Position numbers and translations under genes: made by a program. A stretch of DNA of 64,000 bases from Lysinimonas soli. GTDB lineage: Bacteria; Actinomycetota; Actinomycetes; Actinomycetales; Microbacteriaceae. The notes below the pieces were generated by a model. That model worked only from the letters and a program-made list of their open reading frames with translations. It made no database searches and was not told the origin of the DNA. The stretch is taken from the NCBI RefSeq assembly GCF_042655435.1, contig NZ_JBHSMG010000004.1:62001-126000 (forward strand), given 5' to 3'. Shown here piece after piece: positions 31,893-42,492 of the stretch. The first letter of the stretch is position 1. The number at the start of each line of letters is the position of its first letter.

Positions 31893-32152
31893 TGACGCAC
31901 GTCGATGGCAACGCCCTGGCCGGCCCGCTCTCCGAACTCTTCGCCTTCGATCTGACGACCGCGGTCGGCCGGTGTCTGAACTGCGGGGCGTCGGGGATGA
32001 TCGGCGACGCGATGGTCTACCTGGCCGCGCCAGGAACCGTGGCCCGCTGTCCGCACTGCGACGAGGTGCTCGCCACCCTGGTCGAGGCCGATGATCGGGT
32101 GTGGCTGAGCCTGCGCGGCATCAGCGCCCTCGAGGTGCGCCGGCGCCCCTGA
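31892..32152 (+). CDS. DUF6510-like zinc-ribbon protein
   Basis: Protein of 86 residues with two CxxC knuckles (CLNCG near residue 28 and CPHCDE near 53) forming a zinc ribbon, with the segment DAMVYLAAPGTVARCPHC typical of a small actinobacterial family found next to the same oxidoreductase pair. Function unknown. It has a clear GGAGGAAG ribosome site and a one-base overlap with the reductase gene. It could be a structural or assembly factor for the Mo enzyme (inference). Confidence 0.78.
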   Translation: MTHVDGNALAGPLSELFAFDLTTAVGRCLNCGASGMIGDAMVYLAAPGTVARCPHCDEVLATLVEADDRVWLSLRGISALEVRRRP

Positions 32153-32153
32153 A

Positions 32154-33753
32154 TCAGCTCGGCAGCGGCGCCACGGGCGCGATGGTGCTGAGGATCTCGC
32201 CGATGCGGCCCTTGCATCCACCGCAGCCGGTGCCCGCGCGCGTCGAGCGCGACACGTCCGCCACCGTGACGTCGCCCGCGAGCGCGGCGTTCGTGATCCG
32301 CTCGACGGTGACGCCGTTGCACCAGCAGACCGTGGCGGTCGGGCCGAGCGCGCCGGCGGCATCGCTCGGCTCGTAGTCCGGTCCGTCGTGGCGCAGCAAC
32401 ACCGAACGGTCGGCGGGCAACTCGCTCCCCCGCTGGAAGAGCAGGGTCAGCTCGGCGGCCGTCCGCGGCATCCCGACACTGACGAAGCCCTCGAGCCGGC
32501 CGGCGCGCGTCACCATCTTCACGTACCGGCCGTGGTCGGGGTCCGACCACTGGGCGACCGAGCGGCGTTCGTCGCCACACACCTGCTCGGGCCCGTCGTC
32601 CCAGGGATCGACGTGCACGACTCCGGCCGCGACCACGTCGACGCTGTCGGCCTTGAGCTGGATGACGCCGTCGCTCTCCTCTGCGAGCGGCTCGCTCGGC
32701 TCGGCCGCTCCGCTCAACTCATCGTGGAAGCGACGCGCCAGCCACTCGGCCTGGCGCCAGCCCGCGCCGATGAGCCCCAGCGGACCGCCCGCCGGCTCGG
32801 ACGACCGGGCACCCGTCACAGGGCGCGCCGCGATGTGGGCGCAGTCCCCGATCGCGAAGATGTCGGGGTCCCCCCAGCTGCGCAGCTGCTCGTCGACCAG
32901 GACGCCGCGCGACACCGGCAGGCCCGCGATCGCCGCCAGCTCGCTGCGCGGCTGCACCCCGCACGAGATCACCAGCAGCTCGCCCGCGATCTGCTTGCCG
33001 TCGGCGCAGAGCAGGGCGTCGAACCGCGGCACGCCGTCGTCGCCGGTGCGCAGCAGCACGCTCTCGGCCCGGGCGTGCGCGACGAGGGCAACCCCGGAGC
33101 CGCGGGCGCCGCGCGCGAGCACGGTGCTCGCGGCGCGATCCAGGTTGCGCTCCATCGGGCCGGCCCCGTGGAACACGACGCAGGTCTCGGCGCCGGCTCG
33201 CGCGGCGGCGAACGCGAGCTCCATGCCCAGCACGCCGGCGCCGAGCACGACGATGCGCGATCCCGCCCGCACCGCCTCGCCGAGGCGCTCGGCGTCGTCC
33301 AGGTCGCGCAGCACGGTGACGCCGGCCGGCAGAGGGGTCTCGCCGTGATCGAGAGCGTCCCCGTCCTCCGAGGGGCGCAGAGCTGCGGGGCGGCGTGCGA
33401 CCCCGTCGAGGGTCGGCAGCTGCGCGCGGGCACCCGTGGCGAACACGAGCCGGTCGTAGGGCAGCTGCTCGCGGGTCCCGAGCAGCACGGTGCGGCGGCT
33501 GCGGCGCAGCTCGACGACGGTCGTCGCGGTGAGGATCCGCACGCCGGCCTCGCGGGCCTCCTCGGCATCCGTCACCTCGAGGCTCTCGCGCTCGGCCTCG
33601 CCCACCGCGTACTCGGCGACGAGCACCCGGTTGTAGGCCTCGGCGGCCTCGGCCCCGACGACCGTGAGCTGCACGAGGCCGGCCCGCACGGCGGGCAGCA
33701 GCTCTTCGACGAATCGCGCGCCGACCGGCCCATATCCCACCAGCACGACCCGC

Positions 33754-33761
<8 letters not shown>
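32154..33761 (-). CDS. nasB: NasB-like FAD/NAD(P)H oxidoreductase with BFD [2Fe-2S] domain (nitrate reductase electron transfer subunit)
   Basis: Flavoprotein of 535 residues that should feed electrons from NAD(P)H to the nitrate reductase NasC. The N-terminal FAD site (VGYGPVGARFVEEL), the second nucleotide site (VVLGAGVLGMELA) and the IFAIGDCA motif are those of NirB-like reductases; a C-terminal BFD-like cluster is built by CWCNGVT and CGGC (about 480-525). It overlaps nasC by eight bases and ends one base before the convergent zinc-ribbon gene's stop region. It lacks the siroheme domain of NirB. Confidence 0.88.
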
Positions 33762-35886
<2,125 letters not shown>

Positions 35887-35899
35887 CCCGGTCGTCCCC

Positions 35900-37315
35900 T
35901 CAGATCTTGTGCACGGCGACGGCCGAACCGCGCCGCAGGTAGAAGAAGGCGGTCACGGCCATGAGCACCAGGTAGGCGACGATGAAGCCGATGATCGCGT
36001 CGGCGTAGCTGCCGGTCGAGCTCTTCGAGGCGCCGAGCACCTGCGGGATGACAAACCCGCCGTAGGCTCCGATCGCCGCGATGATGCCGAGGGCGGCGGC
36101 CGTCTTGCGCTGCGTGCCGACATCGCCCGAGTGGGACCGTGCGTCGGCGACGCCGCTGCGCGCGGCGAACACGCTCGGGATCATGCGGTACGTCGCCCCG
36201 TTCCCGATGCCCGTGGCGACGAAGATCACCAGGAAGCAGCCGAGGAAGGCCGCGAAGCTGCCGGAGGCAAGCACGAGCAACACGGCGAAGGCGCCGAGGG
36301 CCATCGTCGCGAAGGCCGCGACCGTGACCACCGCACCGCCGAAGCGGTCGGCGAGGCGCCCGCCGAAGGGTCGGGCGATCGAGCCGACGAGGGCGCCGAG
36401 GAACGCGAGCGACAGCGCGGCCGAGCCGACCTGGAAGGTCGAGAAAGCCGGGAACTGGTCGACGATCAGCTTCGGGAAGACGCCGGCGAAGCCGATGAAC
36501 GAGCCGAAGGTGCCGATGTACAGCAGTGCCAGGACCCAGAGGTGCGGCTCGCGCAAGGCGGCGGCGGAGGCGGCGAAGTCGGCCTTCGCATTGGACAGGT
36601 TGTCCATGAACCGTGCGGCACCGAAGATCGCCAGCAGGATGAAGGGCACCCAGATCCAGCCGGCGAGCGGCAGGTTGAGCGTCGCCCCCGCACCGATCGT
36701 GATGGCGATCGGAACGACGATCTGCGCGACCGAGACCCCGAGGTTGCCGCCGGCGGCGTTGAGGCCGAGTGCCCAGCCCTTACGGCTCTGCGGGTAGAAG
36801 TAGGTGATGTTCGACATCGAGCTGGCGAAGTTGCCGCCGCCGAACCCGGACAGCGCGGCGACCGCGAGCATGACGGGGAACGGCGTGTTCGGGTTCGACA
36901 CGCAGATGCCGAGGGCGATGGTCGGGATCAGCAGCAGGCTCGCCGAGATCATCGTCCAGTTGCGCCCCCCGAAGCGCGGCACCAGGAAGGTGTAGGGGAA
37001 GCGCAGAGTCGCGCCGACGAGGCTCGGGATCGAGATCAGCCAGAAGATCTGCGAGGTGTCGAAGTGGAACCCGGCGTGCGGCAGCTGCACGACCACGATG
37101 CTCCACAGCTGCCAGACGATGAAGCCGAGGAACTCGGCGAAGATCGACCAGCGCAGGTTGCGAGCGGCGATCCTCGTGCCCACGGCCGCCCACTGCGCGG
37201 CGTTCTCGGGCTGCCAGTTGTCGATCCAGCGCCCCGGGCGGTGCCCGAGGGCCGGGAACTCGACGTCGCTCAGGGCGTTCGCGGGGGAACTGCTCGGAGG
37301 TGCTGTCGTCGTCAT
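35900..37315 (-). CDS. narK: Nitrate/nitrite transporter (MFS, NarK/NasA family)
   Basis: Major-facilitator protein of 471 residues with about twelve hydrophobic segments. The nitrate-signature glycine-rich motifs are present (LSGFGGGNFASSMSNITYFYP near 155-175 and VATGIGNGATYRMIP near 370-385), as are the conserved arginines in transmembrane segments. First gene of the nitrate operon. GlnR-like boxes upstream suggest expression under nitrogen limitation. The 101-bp leader region also overlaps the 3' end of cbiX. Confidence 0.93.
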   Translation of the reverse strand: MTTTAPPSSSPANALSDVEFPALGHRPGRWIDNWQPENAAQWAAVGTRIAARNLRWSIFAEFLGFIVWQLWSIVVVQLPHAGFHFDTSQIFWLISIPSLVGATLRFPYTFLVPRFGGRNWTMISASLLLIPTIALGICVSNPNTPFPVMLAVAALSGFGGGNFASSMSNITYFYPQSRKGWALGLNAAGGNLGVSVAQIVVPIAITIGAGATLNLPLAGWIWVPFILLAIFGAARFMDNLSNAKADFAASAAALREPHLWVLALLYIGTFGSFIGFAGVFPKLIVDQFPAFSTFQVGSAALSLAFLGALVGSIARPFGGRLADRFGGAVVTVAAFATMALGAFAVLLVLASGSFAAFLGCFLVIFVATGIGNGATYRMIPSVFAARSGVADARSHSGDVGTQRKTAAALGIIAAIGAYGGFVIPQVLGASKSSTGSYADAIIGFIVAYLVLMAVTAFFYLRRGSAVAVHKI

Positions 37316-37366
37316 CGATTCTCCTTGCGGTGAGTGCGGGGTGTCTGCGGCCCGCGGGATGCTTCG

Positions 37367-37420
37367 ACGCTAGAGACGCGGTGTTTCCGACAGGCACGCC
37401 CGCCGTGAAGATCCCGTCAC
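37367..37420 (-). promoter_or_regulatory. Promoter with GlnR-like boxes for narK-nasC-nasB
   Basis: Minus strand: GTGAC, TTCAC, CGTGC and GAAAC occur with six bases between each (37420 down to 37383), ten bases later TAGCGT (37372-37367). The outer GTGAC and final GAAAC match the GlnR half-sites; the middle ones are weaker. The site reaches four bases into the cbiX coding end. Confidence 0.6.
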
Positions 37421-38175
37421 GAGGTCGTCACCGTCTGGGGGGCGGCCTGCAAGGATGCCGAAACATCCGCGTTACACACGGCTCGATAGCGGTCGAGCAC
37501 GATCTCGACGAGCTCGCGGGGAGCCGCTTCGCCGGCCACGAGCAGCGGCGCGGTCACCACCTCGGCGCCTGCCTCGCCGGCGAGTCCCGCGAAGTAGCCG
37601 GGCGCGAGCAGGTAGCTGGCGATCACGACCCGGCCGCCGCCGGCCGCCCTGCGGGCCTCGGCCACGGCATCCGCCAGACGGGGCGTCGCGGCCGAGATGA
37701 AGCCGACCGAGACGGGCCGACCGAGCAGCTCTGCGAGCTCGGATGCCGCGACCCGGCAGTCCCCGACGGCGCGCGCGTCGCTCGACCCGGCCGCACCGAG
37801 CACGACCGCGTCCTCGGGCGCCAGACCCGCCTCGTCGAGGCGGCGGGCGAGCAGTCGGGTCAGCCGCGGATCCGGGCCGAGCGCGTCGGCGATCGTGACG
37901 CACCGGTCGAGGCTCTCTCGGGCATCCCGAGCCAGGTCGACCCGCACGTGGTACCCGGCCGACAGCAGCAGCGGCACCACGATCGCGTCTCGGCCCGGCT
38001 CGAGGGCGCTCAGCGAGGTCGGAACATCCGGTTGCTGCACGTCGACGAACGACTCGACCACGGCGGTCTGCCCTGCTTCCGCCGCGACCGCCCGCACCAG
38101 GGCGGCGACCGCACGCTGGCCACCGGGGTGGCTCGTCCCGTGCGACGCGGCGAGCAGGGTCGGCGACGCCGTCAC
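37417..38175 (-). CDS. cbiX: Sirohydrochlorin chelatase
   Basis: Inserts iron into sirohydrochlorin for the siroheme of NirB. The 252-residue CbiX/SirB-type protein has two related halves; the first has the metal-site ASHGTSHPGGQRAV (His14) and PLLLSAGYHVRVDL (His85), both characteristic. The GTG start overlaps the nirD stop (GTGA), so chelatase and nitrite reductase small subunit are made together. A cobalt chelatase function is unlikely given the context. Confidence 0.9.
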   Translation of the reverse strand: MTASPTLLAASHGTSHPGGQRAVAALVRAVAAEAGQTAVVESFVDVQQPDVPTSLSALEPGRDAIVVPLLLSAGYHVRVDLARDARESLDRCVTIADALGPDPRLTRLLARRLDEAGLAPEDAVVLGAAGSSDARAVGDCRVAASELAELLGRPVSVGFISAATPRLADAVAEARRAAGGGRVVIASYLLAPGYFAGLAGEAGAEVVTAPLLVAGEAAPRELVEIVLDRYRAVCNADVSASLQAAPQTVTTS

Positions 38176-38555
38176 GCGGCGCTCACGCCGATCTCGACGG
38201 CGCCCGCCGAGATCCGCACCGGGAACACCGACAGGCCGGGCCCGTCCACGCTGAGGCAGTCGCCGGTCTCGAGGTCGTACACCTGCTTGTTGAGCGGGGA
38301 GGCGATCGTCGCGCGGTCTCCGCGCGAACCGACGATGCCACGCGACATGACGAACGACCCGGTCACCGGATCCTGGTTCGACACCGCCCGCACGACGGGA
38401 CCGGGAAGCAGGAACAGCGCGACCTGGATGTCGTCGATGAGGGCGGCCTCGCCCCAGAACGGCTCGAGCTCGTCGATCGGGCAGACCCCCACCCAGCGGG
38501 TGTGCGCCGGCGGCGCATCGACCGCTCGGCGGGCCACACCATTCGAGATCGACAC
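38172..38555 (-). CDS. nirD: Nitrite reductase (NADH) small subunit
   Basis: Rieske-fold small subunit of assimilatory nitrite reductase, 127 residues. The sequence has WVGVCPIDELEPFWGEAALIDDIQVALFLLPG and LNKQVYDLETGDCLSV, as in NirD; the Rieske Cys/His ligands are absent, which is normal for this subunit. A GTG start at 38555 lies six bases after TACTCT, giving a leaderless mRNA. It is encoded divergently from nirB rather than after it, with cbiX behind it. Confidence 0.88.
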   Translation of the reverse strand: MSISNGVARRAVDAPPAHTRWVGVCPIDELEPFWGEAALIDDIQVALFLLPGPVVRAVSNQDPVTGSFVMSRGIVGSRGDRATIASPLNKQVYDLETGDCLSVDGPGLSVFPVRISAGAVEIGVSAA

Positions 38556-38561
38556 CCGCCC

Positions 38562-38626
38562 AGAGTAGAAAGGCCGGATTTCGGGGGATGACCGGGGCCG
38601 TGACGATCGCGTAACGAAGACCTCAC
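38562..38626 (-). promoter_or_regulatory. Promoter with GlnR-like boxes for nirD-cbiX
   Basis: Minus strand: GTGAG, GTTAC, GTCAC, GGTCA and GAAAT at exact 11-bp steps (38626 to 38578), ten bases, then TACTCT (38567-38562), then six bases to the GTG start codon. Three of the five units match GTNAC well. Confidence 0.6.
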
Positions 38627-38665
38627 ACCGTGCGGGGTTCGCCGTGAGCGCGCGGTCACAACTCG

Positions 38666-38707
38666 TTACGCGGGCGCAACGGGAGGGAAACGAGAGCTTC
38701 CTAGTCT
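38666..38707 (+). promoter_or_regulatory. Promoter with GlnR-like boxes for nirB-sumT-nnaR
   Basis: GTTAC (38666), GCAAC (38677) and GAAAC (38688) at 11-bp steps, nine bases, then TAGTCT (38702-38707). An additional GTCAC lies at 38656. The nirB ATG (38716) is eight bases after the -10 hexamer, so the mRNA is probably leaderless. Confidence 0.6.
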
Positions 38708-38715
38708 GAACGGAC

Positions 38716-41364
38716 ATGAACGGGGGCCCCATGACCACGAAGAACGCGCCGCGTCGCATCGTCGTCATCGGTGCGGGCCCCGCCGCGCACCGCTTCGCCG
38801 AATCGATCCGGGCCGGTGCGGGTGCCGGGGCCGACGACCAGGCGCTCCACCTGACCGTGATCGGCGAGGAGCGGCATCTGCCGTATGACCGTGTCGCGCT
38901 GTCGCGCCGACTGCTCGACGCCGACGATCTGACCCTCGGCGACGGCAGCATGTGGTCGCCGGCCGACGCGTCCGCCGACGCCCCCGCCGCACCCGGCGTC
39001 CGGCTCCATCGGGGGGTCGCCGCCACGGCGGTCGACCCGGCCGCCCGCACGGTGACCCTGGCCGGCGGTGAGGTGCTCGACTACGACGAGCTGGTGTTCG
39101 CGACGGGCTCGTCGGCGAGCGTCCCGCCGATCCCGGGCGCCGACCGCGGGCGGGTCTACCGCACGGTCGACGACGTCGACGGCCTGGTCGACGAGCTGCC
39201 CGCCCTGATGGACCGCCTCGGCCGGGCCGTCAACATCACGGTCGTCGGCGGCGGACTGCTCGGGCTGGAGGCCGCGGGCGGCCTCGCCAAGCTGGGCGGC
39301 AAGGTGACGGTCGTGCACTCGGGCCGCTGGCTGATGTCGGCCCAGCTGGATGAGGGGGCCGGGCAGGCGCTCGGCCGCCTGATCCGCGCGCAGGGCATCG
39401 CCCTCGAGCTCGGCCACCGCCCCGCGGAGATCATGACCGCCCCCTCGGGCACGGTCATCGGGGTGCGCCTCGACGACGACCGCGAGTTCCACGCCGATCT
39501 CGTCGTCTTCGCGATCGGGATCACCCCGCGCGACGAATTGGCGCGCGCGGCAGGCCTGACGCTCGGGCCGCGCGGCGGAATCGAGATCGACGAGAACTGC
39601 GCGAGCTCCGCCTCCGGGGTGTGGGCGATCGGCGAGGTCGCCAGCTTCCGGGGCAGCTGCGTCGGACTCGTCGCCCCCGCGAACGCCATGGCCGAGGTCG
39701 CGGCGAACCGCATCCTCGGCGGTGACGCCGTGTTCTCCGGGATCGACGACGCCACCAAGCTCAAGCTCTCGGGCGTCGAGGTCGCCAGCTTCGGCGACGC
39801 CCTCGCGACGACGCCGCATGCGCTCGAAGTGGTCTACGCCGACCCGGCCCGCGGCCTGTACCAGAAGATCGTCGTGACCGACGACGCCGCGACCCTGCTC
39901 GGCGGCATCTTCGTGGGCGACATCGCGCCGTACCCCTCGCTGCGCCCCCTGGTCGGCAAGGAACTCGGCGCCGAGCCCGCGGCCTTCCTGTCGTCGGCCG
40001 GCGGCGAGGCTCCCTCGCTCGAGCTCCCCGACGACGCGCAGCTCTGCTCGTGCAACAACGTGTCGGTCGGCGCGGTGCGCGCGGCGGTGCGCGGCGACCA
40101 CGACGAGCCGTGCCACGAACTCGGCGCACTCAAGGCCTGCACCCGCGCGGGCACGCAGTGCGGATCCTGCGTCCCGCTGGTGAAGAAGATCCTCGACACC
40201 GAGCTGGCCAAAGCCGGCGTCGAGGTGTCGCGCGCCCTCTGCGAGCACTTCGAGTTGAGCCGCAGCGAGCTGTTCGAGGCGGTCCGCGTGCTGGAGCTGA
40301 CCTCGTTCGAGCAGATCATGGCCCGCTTCGGGCACGGATACGGCTGCGATGTCTGCAAGCCGGCGGTGGCATCCATCCTGGCCAGCCAGACCTCGGCGTA
40401 CATCCTCGACTCGGGCCGCGGAACCCTGCAGGACACGAACGACCGCGCCCTGGCGAACATGCAGCGCGACGGCTCGTACTCGGTCGTGCCGCGCATCCCG
40501 GGCGGCGAGATCACCCCGCAGAAGCTCAAGGTCATCGCCGAGGTCGCCGCCGACTTCAAGCTGTACACGAAGATCACCGGTGGTCAGCGCATCGACCTGT
40601 TCGGCGCGCGGCTCGAGCAGTTGCCCGAGATCTGGAAGATCCTGGTCGACGCGGGATTCGAGTCGGGCCAGGCGTACGGCAAGTCGCTGCGCACCGTGAA
40701 GTCGTGCGTCGGGTCGACCTGGTGCCGCTTCGGCGTGCAGGACTCGGTGGCGATGGCGATCCGGCTGGAGCTGCGCTACCGCGGCCTGCGGGCTCCGCAC
40801 AAGTTCAAGCTCGGGGTCTCGGGATGCGCGCGCGAGTGCGCCGAGGCACGCGGCAAGGACATCGGGGTGATCGCCACCGACCAGGGCTGGAACCTCTACG
40901 TCGGGGGCAACGGGGGCTACCAGCCGGCGCATGCCCAGCTGTTGGCGCAGGACCTCGACGACGAGACGCTGATCCGCTACATCGATCGCTACGTCATGTA
41001 CTACATCCGCACCGCCGACCGGCTGCAGCGCACGGCCCGCTGGCAGGAGGAGTTGGAGGGCGGGCTCGACCACGTGCGCCAAGTGGTGTGCGAGGACAGC
41101 CTCGGGATCGCCGAGGAGCTCGAGCAGGCGATGGCCGCCCACCTCGACAACTACGAGGACGAGTGGGCCGCCACCCTGAAAGACCCGGAGCGCCTGCGCC
41201 GCTTCCGCTCGTTCGTCAACGCCCCCGCGACCGGCGATCCGGGCATCGTGCAGGTCGTCGAGCGGGATCAACCGCGCCCGGCCCGCCCCGAGGAGCGGGA
41301 GTCCGTGCTGCTCACCGGCGCACGCATCCCGCTTCGCGATTCCCTACCGGAAAGGGGCGAGTGA
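38716..41364 (+). CDS. nirB: Nitrite reductase (NADH) large subunit
   Basis: Reduces nitrite to ammonium with six electrons from NAD(P)H. The 882-residue chain has an FAD/NAD part (VVIGAGPAAHRFAE; VVGGGLLGLEAAGGLAKLG), two BFD-like [2Fe-2S] segments (CSCNNVS...CGSC, then GYGCDVCKP), and the C-terminal siroheme/[4Fe-4S] domain with CVGSTWC and GVSGCARECAEARG. The first ATG is chosen because of its distance from the -10 box; a second ATG is five codons later. The stop overlaps the next start. Confidence 0.94.
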   Translation: MNGGPMTTKNAPRRIVVIGAGPAAHRFAESIRAGAGAGADDQALHLTVIGEERHLPYDRVALSRRLLDADDLTLGDGSMWSPADASADAPAAPGVRLHRGVAATAVDPAARTVTLAGGEVLDYDELVFATGSSASVPPIPGADRGRVYRTVDDVDGLVDELPALMDRLGRAVNITVVGGGLLGLEAAGGLAKLGGKVTVVHSGRWLMSAQLDEGAGQALGRLIRAQGIALELGHRPAEIMTAPSGTVIGVRLDDDREFHADLVVFAIGITPRDELARAAGLTLGPRGGIEIDENCASSASGVWAIGEVASFRGSCVGLVAPANAMAEVAANRILGGDAVFSGIDDATKLKLSGVEVASFGDALATTPHALEVVYADPARGLYQKIVVTDDAATLLGGIFVGDIAPYPSLRPLVGKELGAEPAAFLSSAGGEAPSLELPDDAQLCSCNNVSVGAVRAAVRGDHDEPCHELGALKACTRAGTQCGSCVPLVKKILDTELAKAGVEVSRALCEHFELSRSELFEAVRVLELTSFEQIMARFGHGYGCDVCKPAVASILASQTSAYILDSGRGTLQDTNDRALANMQRDGSYSVVPRIPGGEITPQKLKVIAEVAADFKLYTKITGGQRIDLFGARLEQLPEIWKILVDAGFESGQAYGKSLRTVKSCVGSTWCRFGVQDSVAMAIRLELRYRGLRAPHKFKLGVSGCARECAEARGKDIGVIATDQGWNLYVGGNGGYQPAHAQLLAQDLDDETLIRYIDRYVMYYIRTADRLQRTARWQEELEGGLDHVRQVVCEDSLGIAEELEQAMAAHLDNYEDEWAATLKDPERLRRFRSFVNAPATGDPGIVQVVERDQPRPARPEERESVLLTGARIPLRDSLPERGE

Positions 41365-42452
41365 TGGAGATCGATCTCGACCTCGCCGGACGCCGCGTAC
41401 TGGTGGTGGGCGGTGCCCCCGCGAGCCGCTTGGCGATCGCCCGCGTGCTACACGCCGGAGCGAGCGTCTTCCTCGCCTCGGTGTCACACCCCGCGGGCCC
41501 GGCGCATCCCGTTCCTGCCGCGGTGCATCGGATCGCCCTGCCACGCACCCGCACGGCCTGGCGAGAGCTGCTCTCCGCCGTGGATCTCGTGGTGATCATC
41601 GAGCTTCCGAGGGCCGCAGAGACGACCCTGCGCGCCGCCGCCCGCGATCGACGGGTGTGGATCGTCCGCGAATCGCCGGCGGCGACCTCCCCCATCGGCC
41701 ACGTGACCCTCGCCGGAGGAGGTCCCGGTGACGAGGGAATGCTCACCCTCGCCGCGCGCGAGGCGTTGCGCCGCGCCGACGTGGTCTTCTTCGACCGGCT
41801 GGCGCCGCAGGCGCGAGGGCGGGACTGGGCTCCCGGTGCGGAGTGGGTCGATGTCGGCAAGACCCCGGGACATCACGCGGTCCCCCAGGCCGAGATCGAA
41901 CGCCAGATGGTGGATGCCGCTCTCGCGGGACGCACGGTGGTGCGACTGAAGGGCGGCGATCCGTTCGTCTTCGGCCGGGGCGGCGAAGAGGTCGCCGCCT
42001 GCCGAGCGGCCGGGGTCCCGGTGACGGTGCTCTCCGGCGTCACGAGTGCGATCGCGGTTCCCGCCGCGGCGGGCATCCCTGTCACTCACCGTGAGGTGAG
42101 TCGCATGTTCACCGTCGTGTCCGGTCATGCCCCGCTCGACGACGCGACCGTCGCCCACCTGATCGGGCTCGACGGCACGATCGTCGTGTTGATGGGCGTC
42201 AACACCCTCCCGCACCTCGCGGCCGCTCTCACTCGCAACGGCATGCCGAGCGACATGCCGCTCGCGGTCATCGAGCGCGGGCTCACTCCGGGCCAGCGCA
42301 CCACGATCACCACGGTCGGCGAGTCCACCGAGATGGCCGCCCGCCTCGGGGTGCGGTCACCCGCGATCCTCGTGATCGGCGAGGTCGTACGCTTGTGCCA
42401 CGACGATGACGCCGCTCTGCGCGAGGTCGCCGCCTTCGCCGCAGGACGGTGA
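41364..42452 (+). CDS. cobA: Uroporphyrinogen-III C-methyltransferase with degenerate N-terminal siroheme-synthase domain
   Basis: Methylates uroporphyrinogen III twice to precorrin-2, precursor of siroheme. The C-terminal part (about 113-362) is a complete SUMT with GGGPGDEGMLTLAAREAL, YFDRL-like FFDRLAP, VDVGKTPGHH, RLKGGDPFVFGRGGEE and GVTSAIAVPAAAGIP. Residues 1-110 look like a shortened CysG/Met8 NAD domain (VLVVGGAPASRLAIARVLHAGA), without the rest of the dehydrogenase/chelatase domain, so a separate precorrin-2 dehydrogenase would be needed. It overlaps nirB by one base. Confidence 0.9.
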   Translation: MEIDLDLAGRRVLVVGGAPASRLAIARVLHAGASVFLASVSHPAGPAHPVPAAVHRIALPRTRTAWRELLSAVDLVVIIELPRAAETTLRAAARDRRVWIVRESPAATSPIGHVTLAGGGPGDEGMLTLAAREALRRADVVFFDRLAPQARGRDWAPGAEWVDVGKTPGHHAVPQAEIERQMVDAALAGRTVVRLKGGDPFVFGRGGEEVAACRAAGVPVTVLSGVTSAIAVPAAAGIPVTHREVSRMFTVVSGHAPLDDATVAHLIGLDGTIVVLMGVNTLPHLAAALTRNGMPSDMPLAVIERGLTPGQRTTITTVGESTEMAARLGVRSPAILVIGEVVRLCHDDDAALREVAAFAAGR

Positions 42453-42492
42453 CTGTGCCCCATCGACGTTTCGCGTCGAGGAGGGAGGAACG

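Noticed and set aside
38701..41271. An 856-codon open frame antisense to nirB, and a similar 1185-codon frame (43834-47391) antisense to ilvC-ilvN-ilvB
   Set aside because: High GC removes stop codons from opposite frames; these translations are low-complexity Arg/Gly/His-rich without domains, while the sense strand encodes complete known enzymes.
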